Positions 26,314 through 33,861 of a stretch of DNA of 40,965 nucleotides are shown piece after piece. The stretch covers positions 1 through 40,965 of the forward strand of contig NZ_JADKPO010000041.1 in the NCBI RefSeq assembly GCF_015352445.1, read 5' to 3'. The notes beneath the pieces were generated by a model. That model ran no database searches, was not told the origin of the DNA, and saw only the letters and a list, made by a program, of their open reading frames with translations. The translations under genes were made by a program, and so were the position numbers. How positions within the stretch are numbered: the first letter of the stretch is position 1; every line of letters starts with the position of its first letter. This DNA comes from Nocardioides agariphilus. Lineage in GTDB: Bacteria > Actinomycetota > Actinomycetes > Propionibacteriales > Nocardioidaceae.

Positions 26314-27689
26314 CGCAGCAGGTGCCGGAGACGCCGGAGGTCGACTGCGACGTCGTGGTGCTCGGTCTCGGCCCGGGTGGTGAGCACGCTGCCATCAAGC
26401 TCGCCCGAGCCGGACTCGACGTCATCGGCATCGAGGACCGTCTCGTAGGTGGTGAGTGTCCCTACTACGGCTGCGTGCCCTCGAAGATGATGATCGCCGC
26501 GGCTCATGTGATCGCCGACGTGCACAAGGTCGCGCGCTTCGGCGGCACGGCGCATGTCGATCCCGACTGGGGAGCGGTCGCCCGACGGATCCGTGACGAG
26601 GCCACCGACGACTGGGACGACGCCGTCGCCGTGAAGCGTCTCGAGGACAACGGTGCCCGCTTCGTGCGGGGCAGGGGGGTGCTCGTCGGACCGGGCCAGG
26701 TCCGGGTCGGCGGCACGACGTACGCCGCCCGCAAGGGCGTGGTGCTCAACACCGGCACCGATCCGGCCGCACCGCCGGTCGAGGGCCTGGCGGGCACGCC
26801 GTACTGGACCAACCGCGACGCGGTGGCCCTGACCGAGCTGCCGCGATCCTTGGTCGTGCTGGGCGGCGGGCCCATCGGATGCGAGTTCGCGCAGGTCTTC
26901 GCCAGGTACGGCGTCGAGGTCACCGTCGTGGAGGTGGCCGACCGCCTCATCGCCGTGGAGGAGCCGGAGGCGTCGGCGTTGCTGGAGAAGGCCTTCGCCG
27001 ACGAGGGCATCACCGTGCTGACCGGTGCGTCGGTCAGCTCGGTGCGTCACGACGAGTCGGGCTTCACCCTCCGCGTGGACCAGCGCGACGTCGTCGCTGA
27101 CAAGCTCCTGGTGGCCGCTGGGCGCCAGGCCAACCTGGACCACATCGGTCTCGACACCGTCGGGCTGGGTGAGGGGCTCAAGGTGGTCGAGACCGACGAG
27201 CGGATGCGGGCCGGCGACAAGCTGTGGGCCGTCGGCGACATCACCGGCAAGGGCGCGTACACGCACGTGTCGATGTACCAGGCCGCGGTCGCGGTCCGCG
27301 ACATCCTCGGTGAGGACGGACCGTGGGCCGACTACCGCGCGGTTCCGCACGTCACCTTCACCGCGCCCGAGATCGCGTCGGTCGGCCTGAGCGAGAAGGC
27401 CGCACGCGACCAGGGCATCGACGTCGCCATCGGCACCGGCGATCTGGGTGCCCGTGGCTGGTTGGCCAAGGAAGAGGGGATGATCAAGCTCGTCGCCGAC
27501 CGCGAGCGTGGGGTCCTGGTCGGCGGCTGCGTGGTCTCGGAGGCTGGTGGCGAGATCGCCTCGTTCCTCGAGGTCGCCGTGCACGCCGAGATCCCGGTCG
27601 CCACCCTGCTGACCATGCACTTCGCCTACCCGACCTACCACCGGGCTCTCGAGCACGCTCTCAAGGACATCGACCTCGGCAGTTCCTGA
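26310..27689 (+). CDS. FAD-dependent pyridine nucleotide-disulfide oxidoreductase, altered dyad
   Basis: A 459-residue class I flavoprotein of the dihydrolipoyl dehydrogenase/mercuric reductase family. The FAD-binding GLGPGGEHAA and the redox motif GGECPYYGCVPSK with Cys50 and Cys55 are present, as are the NAD(P) motif VVLGGGPIGCEFAQVF and the second FAD motif LWAVGDITGKGAYTH. The dimerisation domain, however, reads HFAYPTYHRAL where the family usually has HAHPTLSEAL, so the catalytic His and Glu are replaced by Tyr and Arg. It is therefore probably not a lipoamide dehydrogenase; the substrate is unknown. The GTG overlaps the DUF1206 stop by 4 nt. Confidence 0.9.
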   Translation: MTQQVPETPEVDCDVVVLGLGPGGEHAAIKLARAGLDVIGIEDRLVGGECPYYGCVPSKMMIAAAHVIADVHKVARFGGTAHVDPDWGAVARRIRDEATDDWDDAVAVKRLEDNGARFVRGRGVLVGPGQVRVGGTTYAARKGVVLNTGTDPAAPPVEGLAGTPYWTNRDAVALTELPRSLVVLGGGPIGCEFAQVFARYGVEVTVVEVADRLIAVEEPEASALLEKAFADEGITVLTGASVSSVRHDESGFTLRVDQRDVVADKLLVAAGRQANLDHIGLDTVGLGEGLKVVETDERMRAGDKLWAVGDITGKGAYTHVSMYQAAVAVRDILGEDGPWADYRAVPHVTFTAPEIASVGLSEKAARDQGIDVAIGTGDLGARGWLAKEEGMIKLVADRERGVLVGGCVVSEAGGEIASFLEVAVHAEIPVATLLTMHFAYPTYHRALEHALKDIDLGSS

Positions 27690-27707
27690 GCGTGCCGCCG
27701 CCATCGA

Positions 27708-27726
27708 TCGGGCCACCCCGGCCCGA
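27708..27726 (+). terminator. Terminator-like hairpin after flavoprotein gene
   Basis: TCGGGCC (27708-27714) pairs perfectly with GGCCCGA (27720-27726) around a 5-nt loop, 18 nt after the stop codon. No T-run follows, as is common in high-GC actinobacteria. Confidence 0.45.
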
Positions 27727-27761
27727 GAGCAGCGCCGAACGCGGGCTGGCACACTGGCCGC

Positions 27762-28271
27762 ATGAGCATGTCCTCCGGTCTGCCGCGTGCCAGTGCCTCC
27801 CCGTTGAAGCTGCAGTTCCCGCAGTCGCTGGCGGTCTACGACGACTACGCGGCCGCGCAGAAGGCCGTCGACTTCTTGTCCGACAAGGAGTTCCCGGTCG
27901 AGAACTGCATGATCGTCGGCACCGACCTCAAGCGCGTGGAGCGCATCACCGGCCGCCTCACCACCGGTCGAGTGGCCGTCGGTGGCTTGGTCTCCGGCAT
28001 CTGGCTCGGTCTGTTCATCGGGCTGATCTTCGCCCTGTTCACCGACGAGGGTGCGCTCGGCGTGATCATCAGCACGGTCCTGATCGGCGCTCTGTTCGGC
28101 GTCATCTGGGCCCTCGTCGGATACGCGGCGACGCGCGGCCAGCGCGACTTCTCCTCCATCGCCACCGTGGTGGCGACCAAGTACGAGGTGCTCGTCGAGC
28201 ACAAGGTCGCCGCTCAGGCTCGAGAGCTGCTCGCCCAGCTGCCGGGGGCCACGCCCAACCCGTTCGAGTGA
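27762..28271 (+). CDS. YflT-like general stress protein (membrane)
   Basis: A 169-residue protein. The N-terminal half resembles the general stress protein 17M/YflT domain (SLAVYDDYAAAQKAVDFLSDKEFPVENCMIVGTDL). The middle contains two membrane helices (AVGGLVSGIWLGLFIGLIFAL and GVIISTVLIGALFGVIWALVG), and the C-terminus (YEVLVEHKVAAQARELL) returns to the stress-protein fold. In Bacillus the soluble relative is under general stress control; the function here is unknown. The ATG at 27762 lacks an SD; CACACT ends 6 nt upstream and may be a weak leaderless -10. It converges with the sulfotransferase gene across a 42-nt gap with no clear terminator. Confidence 0.88.
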   Translation: MSMSSGLPRASASPLKLQFPQSLAVYDDYAAAQKAVDFLSDKEFPVENCMIVGTDLKRVERITGRLTTGRVAVGGLVSGIWLGLFIGLIFALFTDEGALGVIISTVLIGALFGVIWALVGYAATRGQRDFSSIATVVATKYEVLVEHKVAAQARELLAQLPGATPNPFE

Positions 28272-28313
28272 TCTCGGCGAGCCTCAGATCGGCTCCACGC
28301 AGTGGGCAGACGA

Positions 28314-29075
28314 CTACCGGAGCACGAGGCGCTGGGCGTACATCCGCTCGTAGGCCGGGAGCACGGCCTCGACGACCGACTCACCGCGAGCGTCGAGGTG
28401 GACCCCACGTGGGTGGTACGGATCGAAGCCGGTCGAGGCCCAGACGGCGTCGTACCAGTGCGGTGCCCACACGCCGTCGCTCTCGCGTGGCCCCGCGGGC
28501 CAGCTGAGCATCTGGTCGGTGAAGGCGATGCCGAGCCAGTCGCACAGCCACCTCAGGTAGGACTCCGGGTCGCGCAGGAAGTCAGCGGCGTCGACGATGG
28601 GCATCTCGCCCAGCTCGTCGAGCAGCCGTTCCTGCTGGAGGATCCCGATGTCCTCGGGCTCGCACACCTCGCGCGACCGGAGGTAGGACGCGACCACCTC
28701 ATCCGGGGTGCGGATCAGCAGCACGTTGCGCAGCGGTCGCGCCCAGGCCAGGTCGTCCTCGGGCAGCAGGTGGTGGGTCATGTGCTTGACGTACTGCACC
28801 TCGACGCCGCTGGGCAGGGGAGCGGCCAGCGCGGCCACCACCTCGGCGGGATCGGTCGGCTGGGAGGCGAGCACGTCGTCACGGCCCGGATGGTCGCCTC
28901 GGGAGCCTGGGGTCCGTGCGAGGTAAGCCGCGTAGAACGGCTCGTCGACCACCACGGTGTCGGACCGGTTCTCCCAGGCGCGCATCATCGCGGTGGAGAT
29001 GTTGCGCGGCCCGGACCACATCGCGAGCCGCGTCGGTCGGGCCTCTCCAGTCGGTCGAGCCGGTCGAGACCTCAC
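28314..29075 (-). CDS. Sulfotransferase-like P-loop protein
   Basis: A 253-residue protein with the PAPS-type phosphate-binding loop SGPRNISTAMM (residues 21-31) at its N-terminus and the later region RNVLLIRTPDEVVASYL, which matches the second PAPS-binding segment of sulfotransferases. YAAYLARTPGSRGDHPGRDDV follows the first beta strand. The sequence resembles, from memory, the N-terminal domain of plant branched-chain aminotransferase-like proteins, where it is fused to a class IV aminotransferase; here the aminotransferase is the upstream gene, with a 4-nt overlap (GTGA). Sulfotransferase activity is unproven. The first residues (MRSRPARPTGEARPT) are encoded by a repeat-like TCGAGCCGGTCGAGACC stretch, so the true start may lie further in. 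Confidence 0.85.
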   Translation of the reverse strand: MRSRPARPTGEARPTRLAMWSGPRNISTAMMRAWENRSDTVVVDEPFYAAYLARTPGSRGDHPGRDDVLASQPTDPAEVVAALAAPLPSGVEVQYVKHMTHHLLPEDDLAWARPLRNVLLIRTPDEVVASYLRSREVCEPEDIGILQQERLLDELGEMPIVDAADFLRDPESYLRWLCDWLGIAFTDQMLSWPAGPRESDGVWAPHWYDAVWASTGFDPYHPRGVHLDARGESVVEAVLPAYERMYAQRLVLR

Positions 29076-30004
29076 GACCGAGACCGGACGTCGGTGCGCA
29101 CCAGTTCGGCGTACAGCCCTTGGAGCCGCTCGACGACCGGCCCGCGCGCGCCCGTGCCGATCGTGCGCCCGTCGACCGACCGCACGGGAACGACCCCGGC
29201 GAAGGTGCCGGTCACGAACGCCTCAGAGGCGGAGTAGACGTCGGTCAGGCTGAACGTGGTCTCGCGTGCGGCGATGCCGTTGTCGCGGCAGACGCGCAGC
29301 ACGTTGGCGCGGGTGATGCCGCCGAGGCAGAACCGACCGTCGGAGGTCCACACCTCCGGGCCCTCCTCGCCCGCGACCACGCAGAAGAAGTGCGTGCTGT
29401 TGCAGGTCGCCACGAACCCGTGCGGGTCGAGCATGAGCGCCTCGTCGGCGCCCGCGGTGTAGGCCTGGATGCAGGCCTGGATGTCGTTGAGCTTGGAGTG
29501 TGCGTTGAGCTTGGGGTCGAGGGTGTCCGGTGTCGCGCGGCGCACGTGCGTGGTGAACAGCGTGATGCCCTCGGTGACCGTCGCCGGCATCGGCTCCTTG
29601 TGCTCGGCGATGATCACCACGGTCGCCGGCCCGATCGTCATCCGTGGGTCCTGGTAGGGCGTCGACTTCACGCCGCGCGTCACCATCAGGCGGATGTGCA
29701 CGCCGTCGTCCATGTGGTTGGCCCGGATGGTGTCGTAGATCGCCGTCGTGAGCTGCTCGCGACTCAGCCCGACATCGAGCATGAGGGCCTTCGCGCCCTG
29801 GAACAGCCGGTCGAGATGGAGGCCGAGGAAGGCCGGATGGCCGTGGGCCACCCGGATGCCCTCCCAGACGCCGTCGCCCAGCACGAACCCCGAGTCGAAG
29901 ACCGACACGACGGCCTGCGCACGTGGGGTGAGCTCGCCGTTGACCCAGATCAGGATGTCGGCGTTGCGGGGGTCGTCGTTGTGGTGGTGGGTGCCCGTGG
30001 CCAT
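29072..30004 (-). CDS. Class IV PLP-dependent aminotransferase (BCAT/DAAT-like)
   Basis: A 310-residue fold-type IV aminotransferase. The N-terminus has VFDSGFVLGDGVWEGIRV; the PLP Lys is probably K165 in DPKLNAHS; the cofactor region ADEALMLDPHGFVATCNST and the GITRANVLRVC phosphate-binding motif follow. Family members act on branched-chain or D-amino acids or on 4-amino-4-deoxychorismate; here a BCAT-like reading is only a guess. The ATG at 30004 is preceded by a leaderless -10 (TAGGTT). The His-rich start (GTHHHND) is natural sequence. It is coupled to the sulfotransferase-like gene. Confidence 0.9.
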   Translation of the reverse strand: MATGTHHHNDDPRNADILIWVNGELTPRAQAVVSVFDSGFVLGDGVWEGIRVAHGHPAFLGLHLDRLFQGAKALMLDVGLSREQLTTAIYDTIRANHMDDGVHIRLMVTRGVKSTPYQDPRMTIGPATVVIIAEHKEPMPATVTEGITLFTTHVRRATPDTLDPKLNAHSKLNDIQACIQAYTAGADEALMLDPHGFVATCNSTHFFCVVAGEEGPEVWTSDGRFCLGGITRANVLRVCRDNGIAARETTFSLTDVYSASEAFVTGTFAGVVPVRSVDGRTIGTGARGPVVERLQGLYAELVRTDVRSRS

Positions 30005-30011
30005 GGGGCTC

Positions 30012-30017
30012 AACCTA
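30012..30017 (-). promoter_or_regulatory. -10 box (TAGGTT), leaderless promoter of aminotransferase
   Basis: On the minus strand TAGGTT ends 7 nt before the ATG at 30004. The position suggests that the aminotransferase-sulfotransferase pair is transcribed independently of the ATPase gene 85 nt upstream. Confidence 0.5.
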
Positions 30018-30089
30018 GGCGAGTACGGCGACCCGGTTCCGAGGAAGGTACGTCGGGGTGGGTGCGTGCACCCGCACGTCGCGCGGGTC

Positions 30090-30671
30090 TCAGCCGCGCG
30101 AGTCGAGGATGTGGGCGACGACGTCGTCGACGGCGCTCGGCTGGCTGGGGAGGCGCACGACCCTCGCGGCATGAGCCGCCAGCCGGCGCTCGATGTGCGC
30201 CTCGAGGTCGTCTTGGAGGTGGTGGACCGGTGCTCGCAGAGGGTCGAGTCCCATCGGCTCGAGCCGCCACGACGGCAAGAAAATCGCGTCGTAGGTGGCC
30301 AGGTAGTGCTCGGCGAACCCGTCCATGGCCCGGCACATCGCCGCCTCGACGGGGTCGTCCGAGGCGGGCAAGAGGTCGGTGTAGGCCAAGATGTCGACGA
30401 GCGAGCGATCACACACCACCACCTCGGTCGACCGGCTCACCTCGAGCTCGACCACGATCGTGCGGGCGAACAGGTCGAGCTGGGTAGCGACCTCGCGGCG
30501 CCCCTCGGCCAGCGCGACGCTGCGGCGCGACTGCTCGTCGACCATCTGGGCATCGACGCCCTGGGCCCGCAACCGAGCGGTGACCGCGTGGCAGATGGTG
30601 GTCTTGCCGGTGTGGTCGCGGCCGGAGACGGCGTAGCGGCGGCCGCTTCTCGTGCTGGGTGGGCCTGACAC
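30090..30671 (-). CDS. P-loop ATPase/kinase, AAA_28 (NadR-like) family
   Basis: A 193-residue NTPase with the Walker A loop GRDHTGKT (residues 17-24) and the beta strand VVVCDRSLVDILAYTDLLP, where Asp-Arg-Ser is typical of nucleoside/nucleotide-kinase-like AAA_28 proteins such as NadR. A later YDAIFLPSW strand and Arg-rich lid region (HIERRLAAHAARVVRLP) fit the fold. The substrate is unknown. It starts with GTG at 30671, 116 nt from the divergent pyrR, with the pyr promoter region between. It precedes the aminotransferase on the same strand but may be separate from it. Confidence 0.82.
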   Translation of the reverse strand: MSGPPSTRSGRRYAVSGRDHTGKTTICHAVTARLRAQGVDAQMVDEQSRRSVALAEGRREVATQLDLFARTIVVELEVSRSTEVVVCDRSLVDILAYTDLLPASDDPVEAAMCRAMDGFAEHYLATYDAIFLPSWRLEPMGLDPLRAPVHHLQDDLEAHIERRLAAHAARVVRLPSQPSAVDDVVAHILDSRG

Positions 30672-30682
30672 GCAGGCAGCGT

Positions 30683-30713
30683 TTCACACGGGCCTGGCAG
30701 TCGTGTGTAGGGT
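30683..30713 (+). promoter_or_regulatory. Candidate pyr operon promoter
   Basis: TAGGGT at 30708-30713 fits the -10 consensus; TTCACA at 30683-30688 is a possible -35 at a long 19-nt spacing. Transcription would start near 30720, just at the first leader hairpin. Confidence 0.45.
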
Positions 30714-30718
30714 GACGG

Positions 30719-30776
30719 CGCCAGATCAGTCTGGCGACATCCTTTAACGAGCCGTCCTGTGAGGCGGAGAAGGAGG
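30719..30776 (+). promoter_or_regulatory. pyr leader: hairpin plus PyrR-binding RNA element over the SD
   Basis: A 7-bp hairpin (CGCCAGA 30719-30725, loop TCAG, TCTGGCG 30730-30736) is followed by a PyrR-type element. The lower stem pairs TCCTT (30740-30744) with AAGGA (30770-30774). The upper stem pairs CCG and CC (30752-30757) with GG and CGG (30763-30767). The apex reads CCTGTGAGG, fitting the CNGNGA core of PyrR sites, and a purine-rich AGA bulge lies on the 3-prime side. The lower stem includes the SD AAGGAGG (30770-30776), so PyrR plus UMP would block translation of pyrR, as described for mycobacteria. Confidence 0.75.
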
Positions 30777-30787
30777 TCAGGCCGCAC

Positions 30788-31375
30788 GTGTGCGCCCAAC
30801 CTGCACCCGCAACACCGACGACCGACGGCTCTCGCACCGTCCTCGATGCCCGTGACATCAGCCGGGCCCTGACCCGCATCTCCCACGAGATCCTCGAACG
30901 CAACCGCGGGGCAGCCGACCTGGTGCTGCTCGGGATCCCCTCCCGCGGCGTGCCCCTGGCCCAGCGGATCGCCGAGCGGATGGCCTCGGTCGAGGGCGTG
31001 CATGTCCCGGTCGGCTCGCTCGACGTGACGATGTACCGCGACGACCTGAGGCTCAAGCCGGCGCGCACCCTGATGCCGACCGACATCCCCTCCGGCGGCA
31101 TCGACGGCAAGACGGTCGTGCTCGTCGACGACGTGCTCTACTCCGGCCGCACGATCCGAGCGGCGCTCGACGCCCTGACCGAGGTCGGTCGACCCAAGGC
31201 CGTGCAGCTCGCGGTGCTGGTCGACCGCGGGCACCGCGAGCTGCCGATCCGTGCCGACTTCGTCGGCAAGAACCTCCCGACCTCGCTCGCGGAACGGGTG
31301 CGGGTGAGCCTGGAGGCCCTCGACGGGGTGGACTCCGTCGCGATCTTGGAGACCATCAAGGAGACCGGCCGATGA
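30788..31375 (+). CDS. pyrR: Bifunctional pyr operon regulator / uracil phosphoribosyltransferase
   Basis: A 195-residue PyrR. The PRPP-binding loop [18 protein letters not shown] is clear, along with [18 protein letters not shown] and TMYRDDL. PyrR binds its leader RNA when UMP is high and has weak uracil phosphoribosyltransferase activity. The GTG at 30788 has AAGGAGG 11 nt upstream, within the PyrR-binding element. The first 15 residues are Ala/Pro/Thr-rich and not conserved. It ends in a 4-nt overlap with pyrB. Confidence 0.96.
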   Translation: MCAQPAPATPTTDGSRTVLDARDISRALTRISHEILERNRGAADLVLLGIPSRGVPLAQRIAERMASVEGVHVPVGSLDVTMYRDDLRLKPARTLMPTDIPSGGIDGKTVVLVDDVLYSGRTIRAALDALTEVGRPKAVQLAVLVDRGHRELPIRADFVGKNLPTSLAERVRVSLEALDGVDSVAILETIKETGR

Positions 31376-32355
31376 AGCGCCACCTGCTGAGCGCAGCCGA
31401 CCTGACCCGCGAGGACGCCGAGCTGGTGCTGCAGACCGCCGACGAGATGCGTTCGCTGGCGGACCGGCCGATCAAGAAGCTGCCCGCTCTGCGCGGCCGC
31501 ACCGTGGTCAACCTCTTCTTCGAAGACTCCACCCGCACGCGGATCTCGTTCGAGGCCGCCGCCAAGCGCCTCTCGGCCGACGTCATCAACTTCTCGGCCA
31601 AGGGCTCCTCGCTCTCCAAGGGCGAGTCCCTCAAGGACACCGCGTTGACCCTCGAGGCCATGGGCGCCGACGCGGTCGTCATCAGGCACGGTGCGAGCGG
31701 TGCACCGCACCGGCTGGCCCATTCCGGCTGGGTACGGTCCTCGGTGGTCAACGCCGGCGACGGCACCCACGAGCACCCGACCCAGGCTCTGCTCGACGCG
31801 TTCACCATGTGGCGCCACCTCGGGCCGCGCAACGGCGGCACCCTCGACGGCCAGCGGATCGCCATCGTCGGTGACGTGCTCCACTCGCGGGTGGCCCGAT
31901 CCAACGCCCTGCTGCTGCAGACGCTCGGCGCCGAGGTCACGCTGGTGTCCCCGCCGACGCTGTTCCCCGTGGGCGTCGAGACCTGGGGGGTGGAGACGTC
32001 CTACGACCTCGACGCGGTCATCCCCAAGGCCGACGCGGTGATGATGCTGCGGGTCCAACGCGAGCGGATGAACGGCGGGTTCTTCCCGACCGCTCGCGAG
32101 TACTCCCGCCGCTACGGCCTCGACGGCCGGCGGATGGCCACCTTGCAGGACCACACGATCGTGATGCACCCAGGCCCGATGGTGCGCGGCATGGAGATCA
32201 CCGCCGACGTCGCCGACAGCCAACGCTCGGTGATCGTCGAGCAGGTCACCAACGGCGTCGCCGTACGGATGGCCGTCCTCTACCTGCTGCTCGGCGGCAG
32301 CGAGCCCGCAGGGTCGCTGGCCGAGCCTGTCGAGACCCCTGGAGACCACTCGTGA
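31372..32355 (+). CDS. pyrB: Aspartate carbamoyltransferase catalytic subunit
   Basis: A 327-residue ATCase catalytic chain (carbamoyl phosphate plus aspartate to carbamoyl aspartate). The carbamoyl-phosphate loop STRT is at residues 53-56 in [13 protein letters not shown]; the 80s-loop Lys is in [18 protein letters not shown] and the late MHPGPMVRG are present. After the normal end at about VLYLLLGG, an 18-residue tail ([18 protein letters not shown]) is encoded by family-B-like repeat DNA. There is no pyrI regulatory subunit. The ATG overlaps pyrR by 4 nt and the stop overlaps the pyrC GTG by 4 nt. Confidence 0.96.
   Translation: MKRHLLSAADLTREDAELVLQTADEMRSLADRPIKKLPALRGRTVVNLFFEDSTRTRISFEAAAKRLSADVINFSAKGSSLSKGESLKDTALTLEAMGADAVVIRHGASGAPHRLAHSGWVRSSVVNAGDGTHEHPTQALLDAFTMWRHLGPRNGGTLDGQRIAIVGDVLHSRVARSNALLLQTLGAEVTLVSPPTLFPVGVETWGVETSYDLDAVIPKADAVMMLRVQRERMNGGFFPTAREYSRRYGLDGRRMATLQDHTIVMHPGPMVRGMEITADVADSQRSVIVEQVTNGVAVRMAVLYLLLGGSEPAGSLAEPVETPGDHS
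32311..32338 (-). repeat. Family-B repeat at the pyrB 3-prime end
   Basis: The minus strand carries GGTCTCGACAGGCTCGGCC, the same core as the 36-nt repeats at 13711-13785. It encodes the extra C-terminal tail of PyrB. Confidence 0.55.
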
Positions 32356-33629
32356 CGACGTACCTGCTCAAGAACGTCTCGGTCCTCGGCGGCGAGCCGC
32401 AGGACCTCGTCCTCAAGGACGGGGTGGTGTCGACAGGCTCGACCACCGAGGGCGTCGAGGTGATCGATGCCACCGGACTGATCGCCCTACCAGGTCTGGT
32501 CGACCTGCACACCCACCTGCGCGAGCCCGGCCGCGAGGACGCCGAGACCGTGGAGACGGGCACCCACGCGGCGGCGCTGGGCGGGTTCACGGCCGTGCAC
32601 GCGATGGCCAACACCGAGCCGGTGGCCGACACCGCCGGCGTGGTCGAGCAGGTCTGGCGGCTGGGCCGCGAGGCGGGCTACTGCGATGTCTTCCCGGTGG
32701 GCGCGGTGACGGTCGGGCTGGCGGGGGAGCGGATCGCCGAGCTCGGCGCCATGGCCGACTCCGCGGCCCGCGTGCGCGTGTTCAGCGACGACGGCAGGTG
32801 CGTGAGCGACCCGTTGCTGATGCGCCGGGCGCTGGAGTACGTCAAGGCCTTCGACGGCGTGATCGCCCAGCACGCCCAGGAGCCGCGGCTCACCGAGGGC
32901 GCCCAGATGAACGAGGGCGAGCTGTCCGGTCGCCTCGGGCTGGCCGGCTGGCCGGCGGTCGCCGAGGAGGCGATCATCGCCCGCGACTGCCTGCTGGCCG
33001 CCCACGTCGGCTCGCGACTGCACGTGTGCCACGTCTCGACCGCTGGGTCGGTCGAGATCGTGCGCCAGGCCAAGGCGCGCGGCTGGAACGTCACCGCAGA
33101 GGTCACCCCTCACCACCTGCTGCTGACCGACGAGCTCGCGGCGACCTACGACCCGATCTACAAGGTCAACCCCCCGCTGCGCTCCGCGGCCGACGTCGAA
33201 GCCGTGCGGGCCGGGCTGGCCGACGGCACGATCGACATCGTCGCCACCGACCACGCACCGCACCCCCACGAGGACAAGGACTGCGAGTGGGCCGCGGCGG
33301 CGTTCGGCATGCTCGGCCTGGAGACAGCACTCTCGGTCGTGCAGCAGACCATGGTCGACACCGGCCTGCTCGACTGGGCGGGTGTCGCCGAGCGGATGTC
33401 CTACGCCCCGGCCCGCATCGGGCGCCTGAGCGACCACGGCCGGGCGCTCGAGGACGGCGCCCCGGCCAACCTGGTGCTGTTCGACCCAAGCGTCAGCCGC
33501 GTCATCGACTCATCCGAGACCGCATCGCTCTCGCGCAACACGCCGTACGCCGGGCGCGAGCTGCCCGGCCGCGTCGTCGCGACGTTCCTGCGTGGCAAGG
33601 CGACAGTGCTGGACGGCAAGCTCGCCTGA
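32352..33629 (+). CDS. pyrC: Dihydroorotase
   Basis: A 425-residue amidohydrolase of the type found with pyrB in Gram-positives (class I, PyrC/allantoinase-like). The metal-binding HTH of [10 protein letters not shown] is at residues 53-55; other ligands are in [17 protein letters not shown] and IVATDHAPH. It closes carbamoyl aspartate to dihydroorotate. The N-terminal variable loop (residues 24-33, [10 protein letters not shown]) is encoded by a family-B palindrome at 32423-32447. The GTG overlaps pyrB by 4 nt. The gene is followed by a strong hairpin, and carA, carB, pyrD and pyrF, often next in actinobacteria, are not here. Confidence 0.96.
   Translation: MTTYLLKNVSVLGGEPQDLVLKDGVVSTGSTTEGVEVIDATGLIALPGLVDLHTHLREPGREDAETVETGTHAAALGGFTAVHAMANTEPVADTAGVVEQVWRLGREAGYCDVFPVGAVTVGLAGERIAELGAMADSAARVRVFSDDGRCVSDPLLMRRALEYVKAFDGVIAQHAQEPRLTEGAQMNEGELSGRLGLAGWPAVAEEAIIARDCLLAAHVGSRLHVCHVSTAGSVEIVRQAKARGWNVTAEVTPHHLLLTDELAATYDPIYKVNPPLRSAADVEAVRAGLADGTIDIVATDHAPHPHEDKDCEWAAAAFGMLGLETALSVVQQTMVDTGLLDWAGVAERMSYAPARIGRLSDHGRALEDGAPANLVLFDPSVSRVIDSSETASLSRNTPYAGRELPGRVVATFLRGKATVLDGKLA
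32423..32447 (+). repeat. Family-B palindrome inside pyrC
   Basis: The 25-nt stretch starts GGTGGTGTCGACAGG and ends CTCGACCACC; its ends GGTGGT and ACCACC are complementary. It sits in frame in the 5-prime end of pyrC and differs by a few bases from the repeats at 13711-13785. Confidence 0.65.
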
Positions 33630-33639
33630 CCCATAGCGA

Positions 33640-33666
33640 ACTCGCCATGGGTGAGCCATGGCGGGT
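33640..33666 (+). terminator. Hairpin terminator of the pyr operon
   Basis: ACTCGCCATGG (33640-33650) pairs with CCATGGCGGGT (33656-33666) over 11 positions with one G-U and a 5-nt loop, 10 nt after the pyrC stop. No T-run follows. Confidence 0.6.
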
Positions 33667-33730
33667 ATCGGCAACGACGTGGTGCGCGGAGCTGCTCGCG
33701 ACGCGCTACCAGGACCGCAGCTAAACGGGT

Positions 33731-33759
33731 TTCGACGTTGCGGGTTCAGCGCCTAGCCT
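33731..33759 (+). promoter_or_regulatory. Promoter of the ABC-F gene
   Basis: TTCGAC (33731-33736) and TAGCCT (33754-33759) are spaced by exactly 17 nt and match the actinobacterial vegetative consensus. Transcription would start at about 33766-33768, directly before the ATG of a tiny ORF at 33770. Confidence 0.6.
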
Positions 33760-33769
33760 GGTCCGCATC

Positions 33770-33858
33770 ATGTGGATCCAGGGCTGACCCGACTCGCGTC
33801 CGAGGCTGAACCCGTACTCCGGGGCCCGGCGAGTCCTTCGTCACCAGAGTCAGGACTC
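33770..33858 (+). promoter_or_regulatory. Candidate attenuator leader: 5-codon ORF and mutually exclusive stems
   Basis: A five-codon ORF (MWIQG, 33770-33787) is followed by GACTCGC (33791-33797), which pairs with GCGAGTC (33829-33835). Overlapping that second arm, GAGTCCT (33831-33837) pairs perfectly with AGGACTC (33852-33858), which contains the AGGA SD of the ABC-F gene. The two pairings exclude each other. A further GAGTC at 33847-33851 can also pair locally. The layout resembles translation-attenuation leaders of antibiotic-resistance ABC-F genes; the direction of control cannot be settled by eye. Confidence 0.45.
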
Positions 33859-33861
33859 CGC

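Noticed and set aside
33772-33861. N-terminal extension of the ABC-F protein from an in-frame GTG at 33772
   Set aside because: The added residues are Pro/Ser-rich and unlike ABC-F N-termini, and the ATG at 33862 has an SD at good spacing.
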